Source: Chrysomallon squamiferum
Lineage: Eukaryota > Mollusca > Gastropoda > Neomphalida > Peltospiridae
NCBI GenBank assembly: GCA_012295275.1
Contig: CM022667.1
Coordinates: forward strand, 4,374,708 to 4,424,707
Length of the DNA: 50,000 nt
Direction of reading: 5' to 3'
Below are positions 13,514-24,853 of the stretch, piece by piece. Below the pieces are notes generated by a model. The model was not told where the DNA came from. It made no database searches and saw only the letters and a program-made list of their open reading frames with translations. Made by a program: the position numbers and the translations under genes. The first letter of the stretch is position 1. Each line of letters begins with the position of its first letter.

Positions 13514-14779
13514 TAGGCAGTATAAACATTTTTATATCTAATCTTTTCCAGATGAAAAACACATTCACAAACACAAAACATATATACATATATATATATA
13601 CACACACACACCCACACAAACATACTTACGCAAAGATTTCTGACTCATCCCCGGAATCCGCCTCTTAATCTCCACAGAGGCGTCAATTTCTTAATCCGCT
13701 ATTTTAATTAACTTGTAAAACTTTAAACGTTTCCGCGTTGATATCCGCTGTCTAATTACACAAATAAAATAAAATAAAATAAACACATATTTGTACTCTA
13801 CACATTTTATTCTCCGCTCATTTAGAAATCGCTAATACACGCATACGCACACACACGCGCACGCACACACCCACATTCACACATGTAAATATAAAATCAG
13901 AGGATCTCTATTTCGCCTCTCTCTCTCTCTGTATATATATATATAATAACATTTGTATGTATGTATGTTTGTAAACACGTGCAAATACAGTAAAAACAAG
14001 TTTCTCTTACAATGTTTTATATAAATTATTTCGTTCAGGTGAATTAAACAAAAGCACTGAAAAATTAACAAAAATTTTAAATAACTGAAGACGTTACAGT
14101 TAATCTGAAAACGTCCTACACTCCGTCTGAAGTGTTTTTTAAAGATTGTTTCTACCATTGTTTTAATACCTTGTTGTGCTTATATATATATATATATATT
14201 ACAACGACTACTATTAGTCTGTATGGTGTTTGTGGTGTTTGCTTGTGCTGTGTGTTATAGTAGTGATAGTTGTTGTTGTTGTAGTAGTAATATGGCTTGT
14301 TTATTATGAGTAATAGTAGTAATAGCAGCAGTATGAGTAAGTGTGTAGTGTTAGTAGTAGTAATAAGGATAAACTGTTTTTTTTATGGTGGAAATTAACC
14401 AATAATCAATACAAACTCTATCAACTAATTTCTTTTTTTTTTTTCTTTTTTCTTTTTTTTTTCACGGAGAAATAAATACAGACGAACGCAAAACTCAGAG
14501 ATTTTTATGACTTCTGATTTTTTTTTTTTTTTTTTTTTTTTTCAATTTAGCGAGCGGCCATGTTTACTGTGTAACATCAAGTGTTAATTAGGATCAGCGT
14601 ATTATCAATAGAGAGCTTATTTCGATCAAGCAGTTCGCTGAATTTTCAGTCTGGAATACCAAACAGGGTTACATCATTTTTCTGTCTGATGTACTTTAAA
14701 GAAAAAATAAAAGCTTAGTTTTGATTGTAAGTTCTGGTCTGAACTTTTATTATTAAGTCCACAGAATCATTAGATGTTA
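11630..14779. other. Gene-free, very T-rich region
   Basis: T/A homopolymer-rich sequence with the 12.3 kb duplication. A GC-richer island at 13120-13260 has an imperfect CGAGGAA/TTCCTCG inverted repeat (13143-13175) and two long G runs at 13221-13238. (AC)n patches at 13600 and 13850; degenerate GTA repeats at 14260-14370. Confidence 0.6.
12320..12660. repeat. Tandem duplication of a T-run/A-rich segment (~148 bp offset)
   Basis: Two copies each consist of a long T run, an A-rich stretch, the unique phrase AATCCCTCTATCATTTTCTG followed by GTTATCTCTTAA, and then AAAAACTAAATTATGTTTT with an A run. The unique phrases start at 12432 and 12580. The second copy has an ATTGTAC insertion. Confidence 0.85.
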
Positions 14780-14782
14780 TAT

Positions 14783-14825
<43 letters not shown>

Positions 14826-14845
14826 CTTATTTATTTATATATTTT
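14780..14845. repeat. (TTTA)n microsatellite
   Basis: About 15 TTTA units with one TTAC interruption. Confidence 0.96.
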
Positions 14846-15423
14846 TATTTTTATTTTTTTGTATTTTTCATCTCAGAATGAAAGAAAAAAGGAATAAAGA
14901 GAGAGAAAGATGAAATATATGGCGTTTGTGTCTGTGTGTTTTTACATTTCTGTTCTTACGTGTTTTATATATAAATATACGTTTGCATTTACGCACGCAC
15001 ACACGCACACACACACGCACACACGCACACGAATAAACAAAAGCTTACAGATTAATAACGGAAAACTATTTTAAGTCTACATTATGCTTCTTTTTCTTTT
15101 TTTTTTTTTTTTTTTTTTTTACTGACTTCTCCATCCTCTAAATCGTCTGCTGTCTTTCTCCATTTTACGTAACACCTGATATTTAAAAAAAAAAAATTTG
15201 AATTAAGAACGCGCCTGCGCTCTCTGTTACATCTGTTCTTCGTCGCTGGAAAACAGATGTTCACAGAAACGAGTCTGCAGTTTAGTACGCTCGCTGTTAA
15301 ACAGCGGACTAAGTCGCATCACGTCGGATCAGTTTCCACAGAACCGGCAAAAGAACCGATGCGAGGTGTTAAAGCAGAATTTTGTATAAATTATTGTTGT
15401 TGATGTCGCTGTCGTTGTCGTCG

Positions 15424-15439
15424 TCGTCGACGTTGTTGT

Positions 15440-15473
<34 letters not shown>

Positions 15474-15542
15474 GCTGCTGCTACTTTTGTTGTTTATTGT
15501 TATTATTGTTGGTATTGAGTTATTATTAATTTGTTCATTATT

Positions 15543-15575
<33 letters not shown>

Positions 15576-15680
15576 GCTGCTGCTACTTTTGTTGTTTATT
15601 GTTATTATTGTTGGTACTGAGTTATTATTAATTTGTTCATTATTATTATTGTTGTTGTTGTTGTTGTTGTTGTTGTTAAC
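15424..15680. repeat. (GTT)n tract with ~115 bp internal duplication
   Basis: The segment GTTGCTGCTGCTACTTTTG through GTATTGAGTTATTATTAATTTGTTCATTA appears at about 15470-15545 and again at about 15573-15648, each followed by a (TTG)n run. The flanking (GTT)n runs vary in length. Poly-Leu (plus strand) and poly-Asn (minus strand) frames here are artefacts. Confidence 0.9.
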
Positions 15681-16379
15681 GCTGAAGATGTTATTGTCGT
15701 TATTCGCTAGTTTTTCGCAGCAAATAAGGAATGGTAGCAGAACTGCAGTTTTGTAGCTGTCGTTGTTAGCGTAGTGCTGATTGTCATTACAATTTACATC
15801 ATCAGTATCGCTGTGCACACGAAACACTTTTTTTCTGCAAGTTTGACTCAGTGAAGCGTTAACACAACGCATTGATTTTGTCATTTTACAACACAGTAAT
15901 TGTACGGAAGTCATATTTGAATTACGAAGTCCTTTTTTTATTTTATATAATTTAACAAAAAGCTGCACACTCTTCAGCGAAAACTTTTTATTCAGTTGTT
16001 ACCAAAACAGTTTCATGATTCGTTCGCGTTCTCTCATTCTTTCCGGCATCTCGCTGTTTCGTTGTAAAACAAGAAGATTTGTTTTGTTTTTTTGTTGTTT
16101 TTGTTTTTTTTCTCACAATATTCTGTGCAATCTTCTATTTTGGAGTTTACAAGATATGATGATTTTGGTCTTCGATCTGTCATTTATAGCTTTTTTTTTT
16201 TTTCACTCGTTTTTTTTTGCGTTTTTTTTAAGTTCTTCTATTATTATTTTTTTGTCATTTGATCGTTCCATTGTTGTCTTTTTCTGTTCAGTTCAACGTC
16301 CGTGTTTTTTTTTTGTTTTTTTTATCGTTTGTTTTTTACGTTTTTTTTTTTTTTCTGTTTTATGATTATTTTTTTTTCG

Positions 16380-16760
16380 CAGTTATTTCTTCTGTTGACT
16401 GTGTTTAAGTGTTCATTGTTGTCAGTGTGTTTTTTCTATTTGGTCTGTGTTATATTTTACTTTCTCTTTGTCTGTTTTATTCAGTGTGTTTGAGTTTTTT
16501 CTCTTGTGGTTTGAGTTTTATTTTTCTGTATTATTCACTGTGTTTGCTTTTTTGTTCACTATTTGTTTTTTTATTCTGGTCTGTATTATTCACTGTGTTT
16601 GTTTGTTTTTTAGTTTTTTTGTCTGTATTATTCTGTGTGTTTTTGAATTTTATTCTTATCTGTTTAGTTTTATTCACTGTTTGATTTTTATTCTGGTCTG
16701 TATTATTGGACTGTGTTGTTGTGTGTTTGATCTTTCTCTCGTCTGTTCGGCTGATTAATT
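16380..16760. repeat. Degenerate T-rich repeat around TCTGTATTATTCACTGTGTTTG
   Basis: Imperfect copies of a phrase close to CTGTATTATTCACTGTGTTT recur (near 16523, 16580, 16623 and 16700, plus weaker copies at 16400-16490). Spacing is about 45-80 bp. The Phe/Leu/Cys-rich open frames across it come from the T-rich composition. Confidence 0.6.
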
Positions 16761-17221
16761 TGTCTAAGGGCTGCTGTTGTTTTTATAACGAATATTTAAA
16801 AATTTCGGCAGAGTATTGATTAATGCGTCGTTATAAGTCATAAAACCCTCGGCAGACAAGGTCTGTTTTTATAATATTAAAAAAAAAAAATGTTTAGAGT
16901 CTTATCTGTGTGTCTGTGTGTCTGTCGTGTCTGTCTGGCAGTTAGCGTCTGATCTAGAAAATCGGGTAATGTGCCAGACGTGGCCAGTGATTGAAAAGAG
17001 ACGTCTTCCGTCACAAACACGTAAATGTGACCACGTGCACTACGACGACCTTACAACACGCCAACATCAATATCGATATCAACTCAATGACCCCCGTGGC
17101 CGACGGTCCAAGTACGCCTATCGTGGTATCCATCGTCTTTGAGTTCCGCGAACCCATGTTTATTTATAGCGTGCGGTTATTGAATTTAAAGGTCCATACA
17201 AAAAAAAAAAAAAAAAAAAAT

Positions 17222-17885
17222 TCACTACAGGCGAACAACAGTCCAGTTATCTCAGCGTATAATTGTTAACGTTCTTTTGCTGAAATTAATGCACGTTTGT
17301 TGTGGTCTGGATCCAGATGATAATTGTTATCGTTCGTTTACTGCAATTAATGGTTCAAGTACGGCTTTCAAGGGTAAATTAAGTTAATGGGATGTATGAA
17401 TTTACCACAGACCTGTTATTCGAGATTCCAGACTTACAATTATTATCCACGTTCTTTTGTTTAAAATAATGATCCGTACAAGTTTATTAGGGACGAATGA
17501 TCTAATAATTGTTGATAATTATTAATGATCTCATAATGAAATTAAAGCTTCACGCACGCTTGTTGTGGTCTTACTGTATCCAGACTAATAATCATTACCT
17601 TTCGTTTAATACTGAAATTAATGGTTCAAGCATGCCTTTCTTGGGTACATTCGTAATCGAAGCCAGTAAGTGTTAACTTGCTTGTTTTATATTTGTTGTT
17701 TCACGCACGTTCATCCAGGGCGCTCGAAATGACAGTCCGGTGAATAATTATTAACTGGTTTGGAATGAAATTAATGATTCAAGTACGCCCGTCGTGTCTC
17801 ACTGTCCGAGTAGTTCGACCTGTTATTATCAACACATGCTTTTGCTCAAATTAACAGTTGAAGCAAATCTTGGTTTTGTTATACA
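17222..17885. repeat. Old diverged tandem repeat, units of roughly 85-110 bp
   Basis: Several blocks repeat the order: CCAGA(C/T)-AATAATTGTTA, then CGTTC(T/G)TTTGCTGAAATT, then AATGGTTCAAGTACGCC, then TTTCGTGGG-like sequence. Clear instances start near 17240, 17309, 17432, 17578 and 17733. A relic of the GGTCCAAGTACGCCTATCG part is already present at 17108. Copies differ by substitutions and indels, so this array is much older than the other minisatellites here. Confidence 0.7.
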
Positions 17886-18252
<367 letters not shown>

Positions 18253-18346
18253 ATTAAAATAGAAGGAAATAATGGTGGTAGTAATAGTAATAGTAGTATT
18301 TATAAAATGGTGACTGTCTATTAGTAATAGGATGAGTAGTAGTAGA

Positions 18347-18380
<34 letters not shown>

Positions 18381-19861
18381 AAATGTCCTTATTTGACACT
18401 GGTTATTATATTTCTAAAATCTCCGGTAACTCAATATAGACACGGCAAATCTCATTGTCATTAATTTTGTTGCTTTCTGAAGCAGTAAGTGTTATCACAA
18501 CATTATTGTTTTAGTTTTGTTATCATTATTTGGTTTTAAAGGAAAAAAGAAATAATTTTATTATGTTTAACTTTTTAATTTTCCATTTTAACTTCATTAC
18601 ACTCTCTTTTTTTTTATTCATTAAAATTGCATTTCAAAGGAGAGAACTGAAAAAGAAAATCTGCTTGGCAATTTTACCACAATTAGTTTAGTTGTTTGTT
18701 TGTTGTTTTTTTTTTTTTTTTTTTTTAAATTTTATTTTATTATTTTTTTTTTCTTCGTATTCTCCTTCTGTTCACAAAACAAAATTGATTGAGATTTCAT
18801 ATTACTGCACATCAGAGACTGACTTGAAAAAAAAAAAAAAACCACAAGAAAACATTTCTGGTAGCAGTAACATGAAATTTCTTTTTACACTATCGAATAT
18901 GATTTGTGAGCCCCGGGCAGCACTTAGATGGTGTAGCCAGGATTATGGGAGACACGTTGGCATGGCAACAAGAGAAGATCCCTCACTGTCCTTGTTTTTC
19001 GTCACTGGACCTCGTTCTCACGCGCTGGTACGGAGAGTGTAACTCACACGTACTCAACAGAAAATGTTCATTCCTAAACACACACATTCATTTACCTTAA
19101 AAACAAAATATATAATTTTATTTCGATACAAAGTTAATCTTTTTTTATTGTTGGTGGCAATGTCGAAAACCATTTTTGGGGGGTTTCATTTTGTTTTAAA
19201 TTCTAACATCACCGACCCATCACCTCCCCACCCATTTCTACTCGAGACTGATGAATGGATGTACTTACAGGGTTATACAAATTAATACGTTTCAACTCTT
19301 GTTTTTCTTGGCCACAAATGACTAATACAAGTCTCCCGTCACGACCTGCATTAAACTTTCCCAAGTTCTGGACCGAACCGGCAATTGGTAATTCACGTTA
19401 ATAGATTCTGCTGTGATCTCGTTCTTGGAGGTGGGGGGGAAGAAAAAAAAAAGGCCTTAATAAAGCTTTTTCTGATGAGTTCGAATATTTTATTTGTCGA
19501 TCTATAGTCAAACAGCGTTACCGCGTAGCAATTAATCTTTATTTGTTGGCCAGTGCTAAAAATCAAAAGCGATTTTTCCTCATCAAAAAATCGGAAGCTG
19601 CTCAGTTGACCTTGCTGGACTGATGCGACATGGAGGGGGGGTGTGGGGGCAGATGCTTTCGTTCCTTCCTCCAGCTTTAGTCGTTTACAACTGCACGCAC
19701 TTCTTTCATTTCCTTGTTTCAAATGATTATTAGAAGTAATCCATAAACTGGTTTGCTAACGCACGATCTAACGAATGAAGAAAGAAACGAATAATTATTA
19801 AAATATTTGTATTTTACTGTGTATAACGTGCAGTGGAAATTATGGACAACATTTATAAAAC

Positions 19862-19914
<53 letters not shown>

Positions 19915-21187
19915 GCACCAGCAAAAATAATAATGATAATTATGGTGATGATGATCATTCCTCAATCCTCCCCCACATGTCCATCAATCAACCCATACAA
20001 AAAACGCCCGCTCTACATTTCTGTATTTCTCACAATTTCCTAGAGCAGTAGGTAAAATGCCGCAGGTTCCTCTCCTGGCTTTTTTTATTTTCATTTTTAT
20101 TTTTTATTTTTTATTTTTTTCTTTATGTACTTTATATTTTTTGGAAAAACTGAGTTCTTGAGATTTTTAAAATATCAGTTAATTATCATATTTCATACTT
20201 TTTCTTTCTTTTTTTTTTTTTTTTTTTTTTTTCTTTGCGTTAGGTTTCCTTTGGGCAAAGTATGTACTTTTCAGCAGTCTTGTTTTTTTTTTTTTTTTTT
20301 TTTTCTACGGCTCTGAGATCACTTAGCGGTGTAAGACAGAGTTTAAATAAACGTACGTTCACGCACAGGCACGCACGCAGTGGCACGTGCTACACACATT
20401 TTACATGCTGCCATAGCTGATATCCACGAGATCATGAATTAACGTCCACTGAATAAAATAAGCAGGACACAAAAAAGAAAAAAGCATATCTTCTCATAGA
20501 CAGTGAAGCAGACTTCGCTCTAACAGCGCATTGGTTGGAATGGTGAAAATTTCAAACCATTATCATACAACGTAGGAGATTAACCCTTATCCTTCAGCTC
20601 AGAAAATTACTCTACCCACTATCCTACATCGTAGAAGATTGCTCTAACTACTATCCTACATCTCAATGCACTGAATGTACTCTAGGTCGGTAATTTTTAA
20701 TCGAAGAGGTTGTTGTTTTTGTTTTTTTTATTTATTTGTTTGATTTTATTTTTCTTACCTTTATTTTTTTTTTTATTATTATTATTTTTTTTTTTATTCC
20801 GCGCGAATGACGTAAACGCTTAATCAAAAGATGCTGGTGATGTTGTTTTTTTTAGTGCTCAGATGTTACTCAACATTAACGGTCGAACGCACCTCTGTAG
20901 CGGTGTGCATTACAGCTCCCGTTTCGCAACCAGCTGCAAGTGTGTTGTTACGCACGGGCTGGCTTGAAACCAGTCTAATTGTACTCGATCGGTCAGGAGC
21001 AGATCTGATTATCCCATTCACCGGCAACGTGTAAGTTAATCACGCGAGTTATCCTTTCTTCATTTGACGCCATTAAGTTTTCCTCTTCACAATGTTTTCT
21101 TCGTTGTTTTTTTTCTCCTTTTTTTTTTTTTTTTTTTGTTGTTGTTGTTGTTTTTTGTTTTTTTAATACTTTTTAAAAATTGTTTTA

Positions 21188-21229
<42 letters not shown>

Positions 21230-21381
21230 TTATCTCTCATTTCCGTTCTTTCTTCTTTCTTTCAATTTCCATTAGCTTCTTCTACCTTCTTCTGTATCTT
21301 TTGTTTCAAAAATAAGTAAATTAACTATATAAATAAAGTCATTCAAAAGTTTCACAAATACGAAGATGAAAAATACGGTGT
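18253..21381. other. Gene-free region
   Basis: Unique AT-rich sequence with (TAG)n at 18344-18380, T runs at 18708-18726, 20211-20232, 20283-20304 and 21197-21227, and an AAT tract. G-rich patches lie at 19428-19440 and 19632-19649. The 20041-20090 part has a faint tRNA-like A-box that I could not confirm. Confidence 0.6.
19871..19914. repeat. (AAT)n microsatellite
   Basis: Perfect TAA run of about 15 units. Confidence 0.97.
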
Positions 21382-21423
21382 ACATAAAAACACACACATA
21401 CACAAACACAACCACACACATTC

Positions 21424-21477
<54 letters not shown>

Positions 21478-21570
21478 ATACACACACACATGGTCTTGTA
21501 AATTAATACTTACATAATTAATACTTTTTAATAACAACAATTTATTTGTTAATTTTTTGGTGAGACAAAG

Positions 21571-21651
<81 letters not shown>
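21382..21651. repeat. (AC)n patch followed by (AG)n microsatellite
   Basis: An interrupted (AC)n tract lies at 21390-21490 and a perfect (AG)n run at 21575-21651. A short unique AT-rich segment separates them. Confidence 0.96.
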
Positions 21652-21655
<4 letters not shown>

Positions 21656-21855
21656 CTAAGAACTAAAAACAAGATTAATTTTCGCCAAATCTGATAACGT
21701 CTGAACAGGTTCTGTGAACCGACTCCGTTTATTTAAAAATACCAATAATAATGGCCGCCACTGCCCATAGACAACAGTAAACGGTTTACGTCAACCGTTG
21801 TCAAGCCACTCTCTCTCTGATGACGTATTTCCTGTTTCAAAACTAGACCGGTTCA

Positions 21856-21901
21856 CCAATCAGAACGTTCTCATAGTTATACGTTATTAGCCGTCACGTG
21901 A
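21856..21901. promoter_or_regulatory. CCAAT box next to TCACGTGA palindrome
   Basis: CACCAATCAG at 21855-21864 and the USF/MITF-type E-box TCACGTGA at 21894-21901 lie 30 bp apart in a unique, relatively GC-rich segment. It is a possible enhancer or promoter, but no transcript evidence can be read from the sequence. Confidence 0.3.
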
Positions 21902-22315
21902 TATTTATGGGCCAATTTCTCTGAAGTGCTTTTGAACGGCGACGATTTTCTTACTTGAGAGTTGGTAGAAAATAAAAATGACTTATATCTTTGTAGTTCG
22001 TTAATTTATTTATCCCACGCGTTGTTCGGGAAACGCTGAATGGGAAGATGCGTCGACAAATGTGGGCAGTGAACGGTCGTTGTGAAGGGTTTACAAGTAA
22101 AATAGATAGATTGGAAATGTTGATCATGGTTTTTTTTGTTTTTTTTCATGTGACTGATTACTGCCCGTTTGTAAAAGAATATTTATAGTTCATTTTGTTT
22201 GTGTTTTGTTTCGTTGTTGTTGTTTTTTTGTGTGTTTTTTGTTTGTTTTTGTTTTGTTGTTATTTTGTTTTTTTGGGTGTGTTTTTTTACTATTTATTTA
22301 TTTATTATATAATTA

Positions 22316-22339
22316 GCATCATCATCATCATCATCATCA

Positions 22340-22404
<65 letters not shown>

Positions 22405-22455
22405 TTTATTTATTTATTTATTTATTTATTATTTTATTTTTTATTTATTTATTTT
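22316..22455. repeat. Compound (CAT)n-(ATT)n-(TTTA)n microsatellite
   Basis: CAT repeats to 22340, ATT repeats to 22400, then TTTA repeats to about 22455. Confidence 0.97.
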
Positions 22456-22660
22456 TCTTTGGAGCGTGTTTTCGATTAATTTTTTATTTTTTCTTATTTT
22501 CTTATTAATTATTATTGTTGTTGTTGCTGCTGTTGCTTATTTATCTTCTTGACTGATTAGCAGTTAGGAATTAGACAGTTGAATGTTTAAAGAAAGAATG
22601 AATATAAAAAATATAATTTAGAATTTTTGTATTAAATTACTAGAAAAAGAGAGGACATCC

Positions 22661-22795
<135 letters not shown>

Positions 22796-24853
22796 AAATA
22801 TTGTCCATCAGATGAATGTAATGTTGTTTTGAGAACAGGATCTGTGTATGTATACACACGTAATTTCTCCATTTCAAAGACCGATTCATCTTTATTATCT
22901 CTTGTAACCAGTTCGATCTGCCTTTGGCATTTCTCTAACTGTCGTTTTGGTCGTGTGGAAAGTCACAAGTTTGATCCTGCTTTGTCTTGCGATTATTAAC
23001 GATTGTTACTAAATAAGGACACTGACACGTTCGTTTCAGCATTTTTTTACTACCGTTTTTATTATGTTTTTATCGTCTTTATTTGTTAAATAACATTTCT
23101 TTTATCATTATTTTTTTTAATTATTATTATAAACTTAATGGCGTCAAATGAAGAAACGATAACTCGGAATACGTACACAGAAAACGTGGCGGGTCGGAAA
23201 CACGTCGTTTTTCATATGAAATAGCTTCAAAATGGATGGCACAAAGTTGAGATCACATTTATTATTTAAAAGCGTTCACGTTACTCCGGACGCATTAAGA
23301 CTTCTAACAAATGTCTTTACGAGCCGAGCTTGGTTCCAGTGTTATCGGCTGGTGTTATCTACCAATAATAATAATAAAAAAATGTATACCTAATTGCACT
23401 GATAAATTCAGCAGATAAAACCGATGAGTGGAAACGCTGAGGAAATAATAGAAATTGCATGAAAAATAAACAGAAAATCAATAACGCGAACGCACGAAGG
23501 ATCGATTTGTGCGATAACCGAAATTGCCTCACGTGCAGTGAGGACTGAGGGTTCTGGAAGTATCAGAGTGTTTGGCAGACGAGTCAGGAACCTGAAAACT
23601 GCAGAGCGAGTCGCGGTGAGTTTGGTCAAATTCCTGCCTCTGTGAACACAGGCGAACAAGAACCAGAAAACTGCAGAAAAAAAAAAAAAAAAATGTTGGA
23701 ACGTTTGGAAAATAATTTAACGTTAAAAGTACTCTCTCTTAGGGATTTAGAAAAACATATTTCTGGTGTTCTCGGTCAACTTAATATAAAAATTCTGTTC
23801 AGACAAGAAACTACGAAACTCTCTCTCTCACTTGAAGGCCATGAATTAGTATTTCCTCAGTATATGCGAACTGATCTGTAGATTTTATTTATTTATTTAA
23901 TCTGGTACTAAATTTAATTTTCTAGAATTATTATTTCTATTTTTTTTTTCTTTCTTATCATTTGTTTTTCGTTTTCTGTTTTCGTTTAAGACGAGTAAGA
24001 CAAACGGAATGTTACAAATATTGATCAATCCCGTTATCTTTGTAATCACCATTCAGTCATCATCATCATCATCATCTTGTAATTACTGACATCGTTATCA
24101 CGTGACATCGGCGATACCCGGTGATTTATCACCCGTGACTCCTGCAGATGTGGAATTTGCAGCATTCTCAGAAATATGTGAACTACGTCACCCTTTCTTG
24201 TACTAATTAACTTGACGGAAGCCGGTACCGGGTCAGAGGTCAAAGTGCCTCGGGTTCTGGCAGCTCTTGATTCAGGACCCGCTACTGCGTTATTAACACC
24301 GACTGAACAATGTCTAACAAACGTCTGTACTGATTCTTCTAGGCTACGTTTCTTATTAGACGTTCCAAATATATATATATATATATGATCATCATCATCG
24401 TCATTTTCCAAAAAAAATTCTTTTCTGTTGTTTTTCCTCTTTTCTTTCTTTTCATTTTTTTTTTTTTTTTTTTTTTTTTTATTTGCAATCTTACAAATCA
24501 TCATTAATTCTAAAAAATCTAAAGAACATGATCCTTTTTTTTTTTTTAATCAAAAAAAAAAAAAATTCTTAAAACTATATTTTTGACTTTTCACTTATTA
24601 GTATTCTTCCGCGTCGTCGACTGATGACTGATACAATTTATACGCTTAGTTAGCGAAGCGTCGCTTGCGCTTTGGAGCATTACTTGAAGATCGCCCAATA
24701 GACAGAAGTCTTCTAAGTTGAGACTTGATTTGACATTAAATACGACTGATTTAATTCGATAGATCTAACGAGGGACGGCTGAGAAGGAATTAGTACCGAG
24801 TCAACCGGATGTTATCTTGTACAAATGATAATACTATTTTCCATATCCATTAC
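22796..24853. other. Gene-free region before the 2.55 kb array
   Basis: Mostly unique and moderately GC-rich at 23160-23660 and 24080-24340. The phrase AGAAC-CAGAAAACTGCAGA near 23660 echoes GGAACCTGAAAACTGCAGAG at 23588. Open frames here show no known family. TCACGTGA at 24098-24105; (AT)n at 24369-24386. Confidence 0.55.

Larger units (their letters stand above)
14846..17221. other. Gene-free region
   Basis: Holds (AC)n-like sequence at 14990-15030, T runs, the GTT duplication at 15.4 kb and the T-rich repeat at 16.4 kb. The segment 16900-17160 is more GC-rich and open in two frames, but neither frame is recognisable. Confidence 0.6.

Noticed and set aside
15369-15968. 199-residue Asn-rich minus-strand ORF
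   Set aside because: It comes from (AAC)n and (AAT)n repeats, the complement of the GTT tract. The non-repeat flanks show no known domain.
16918-17269. Two overlapping ORFs in a GC-richer segment
   Set aside because: No family match from reading. The sequence overlaps relics of the old tandem repeat and ends in an A run.
20041-20090. tRNA-derived SINE head
   Set aside because: AGAGCAGTAGGTAAAATGCC resembles a tRNA A-box region, but the B-box part (GGTTCCTCTCC) is poor and no cloverleaf can be drawn.
23408-23881. Possible coding exons on either strand (83- and 79-residue ORFs)
   Set aside because: Composition is more protein-like than elsewhere, but there is no recognisable domain, the A run encodes poly-Lys, and both strands are open at once.
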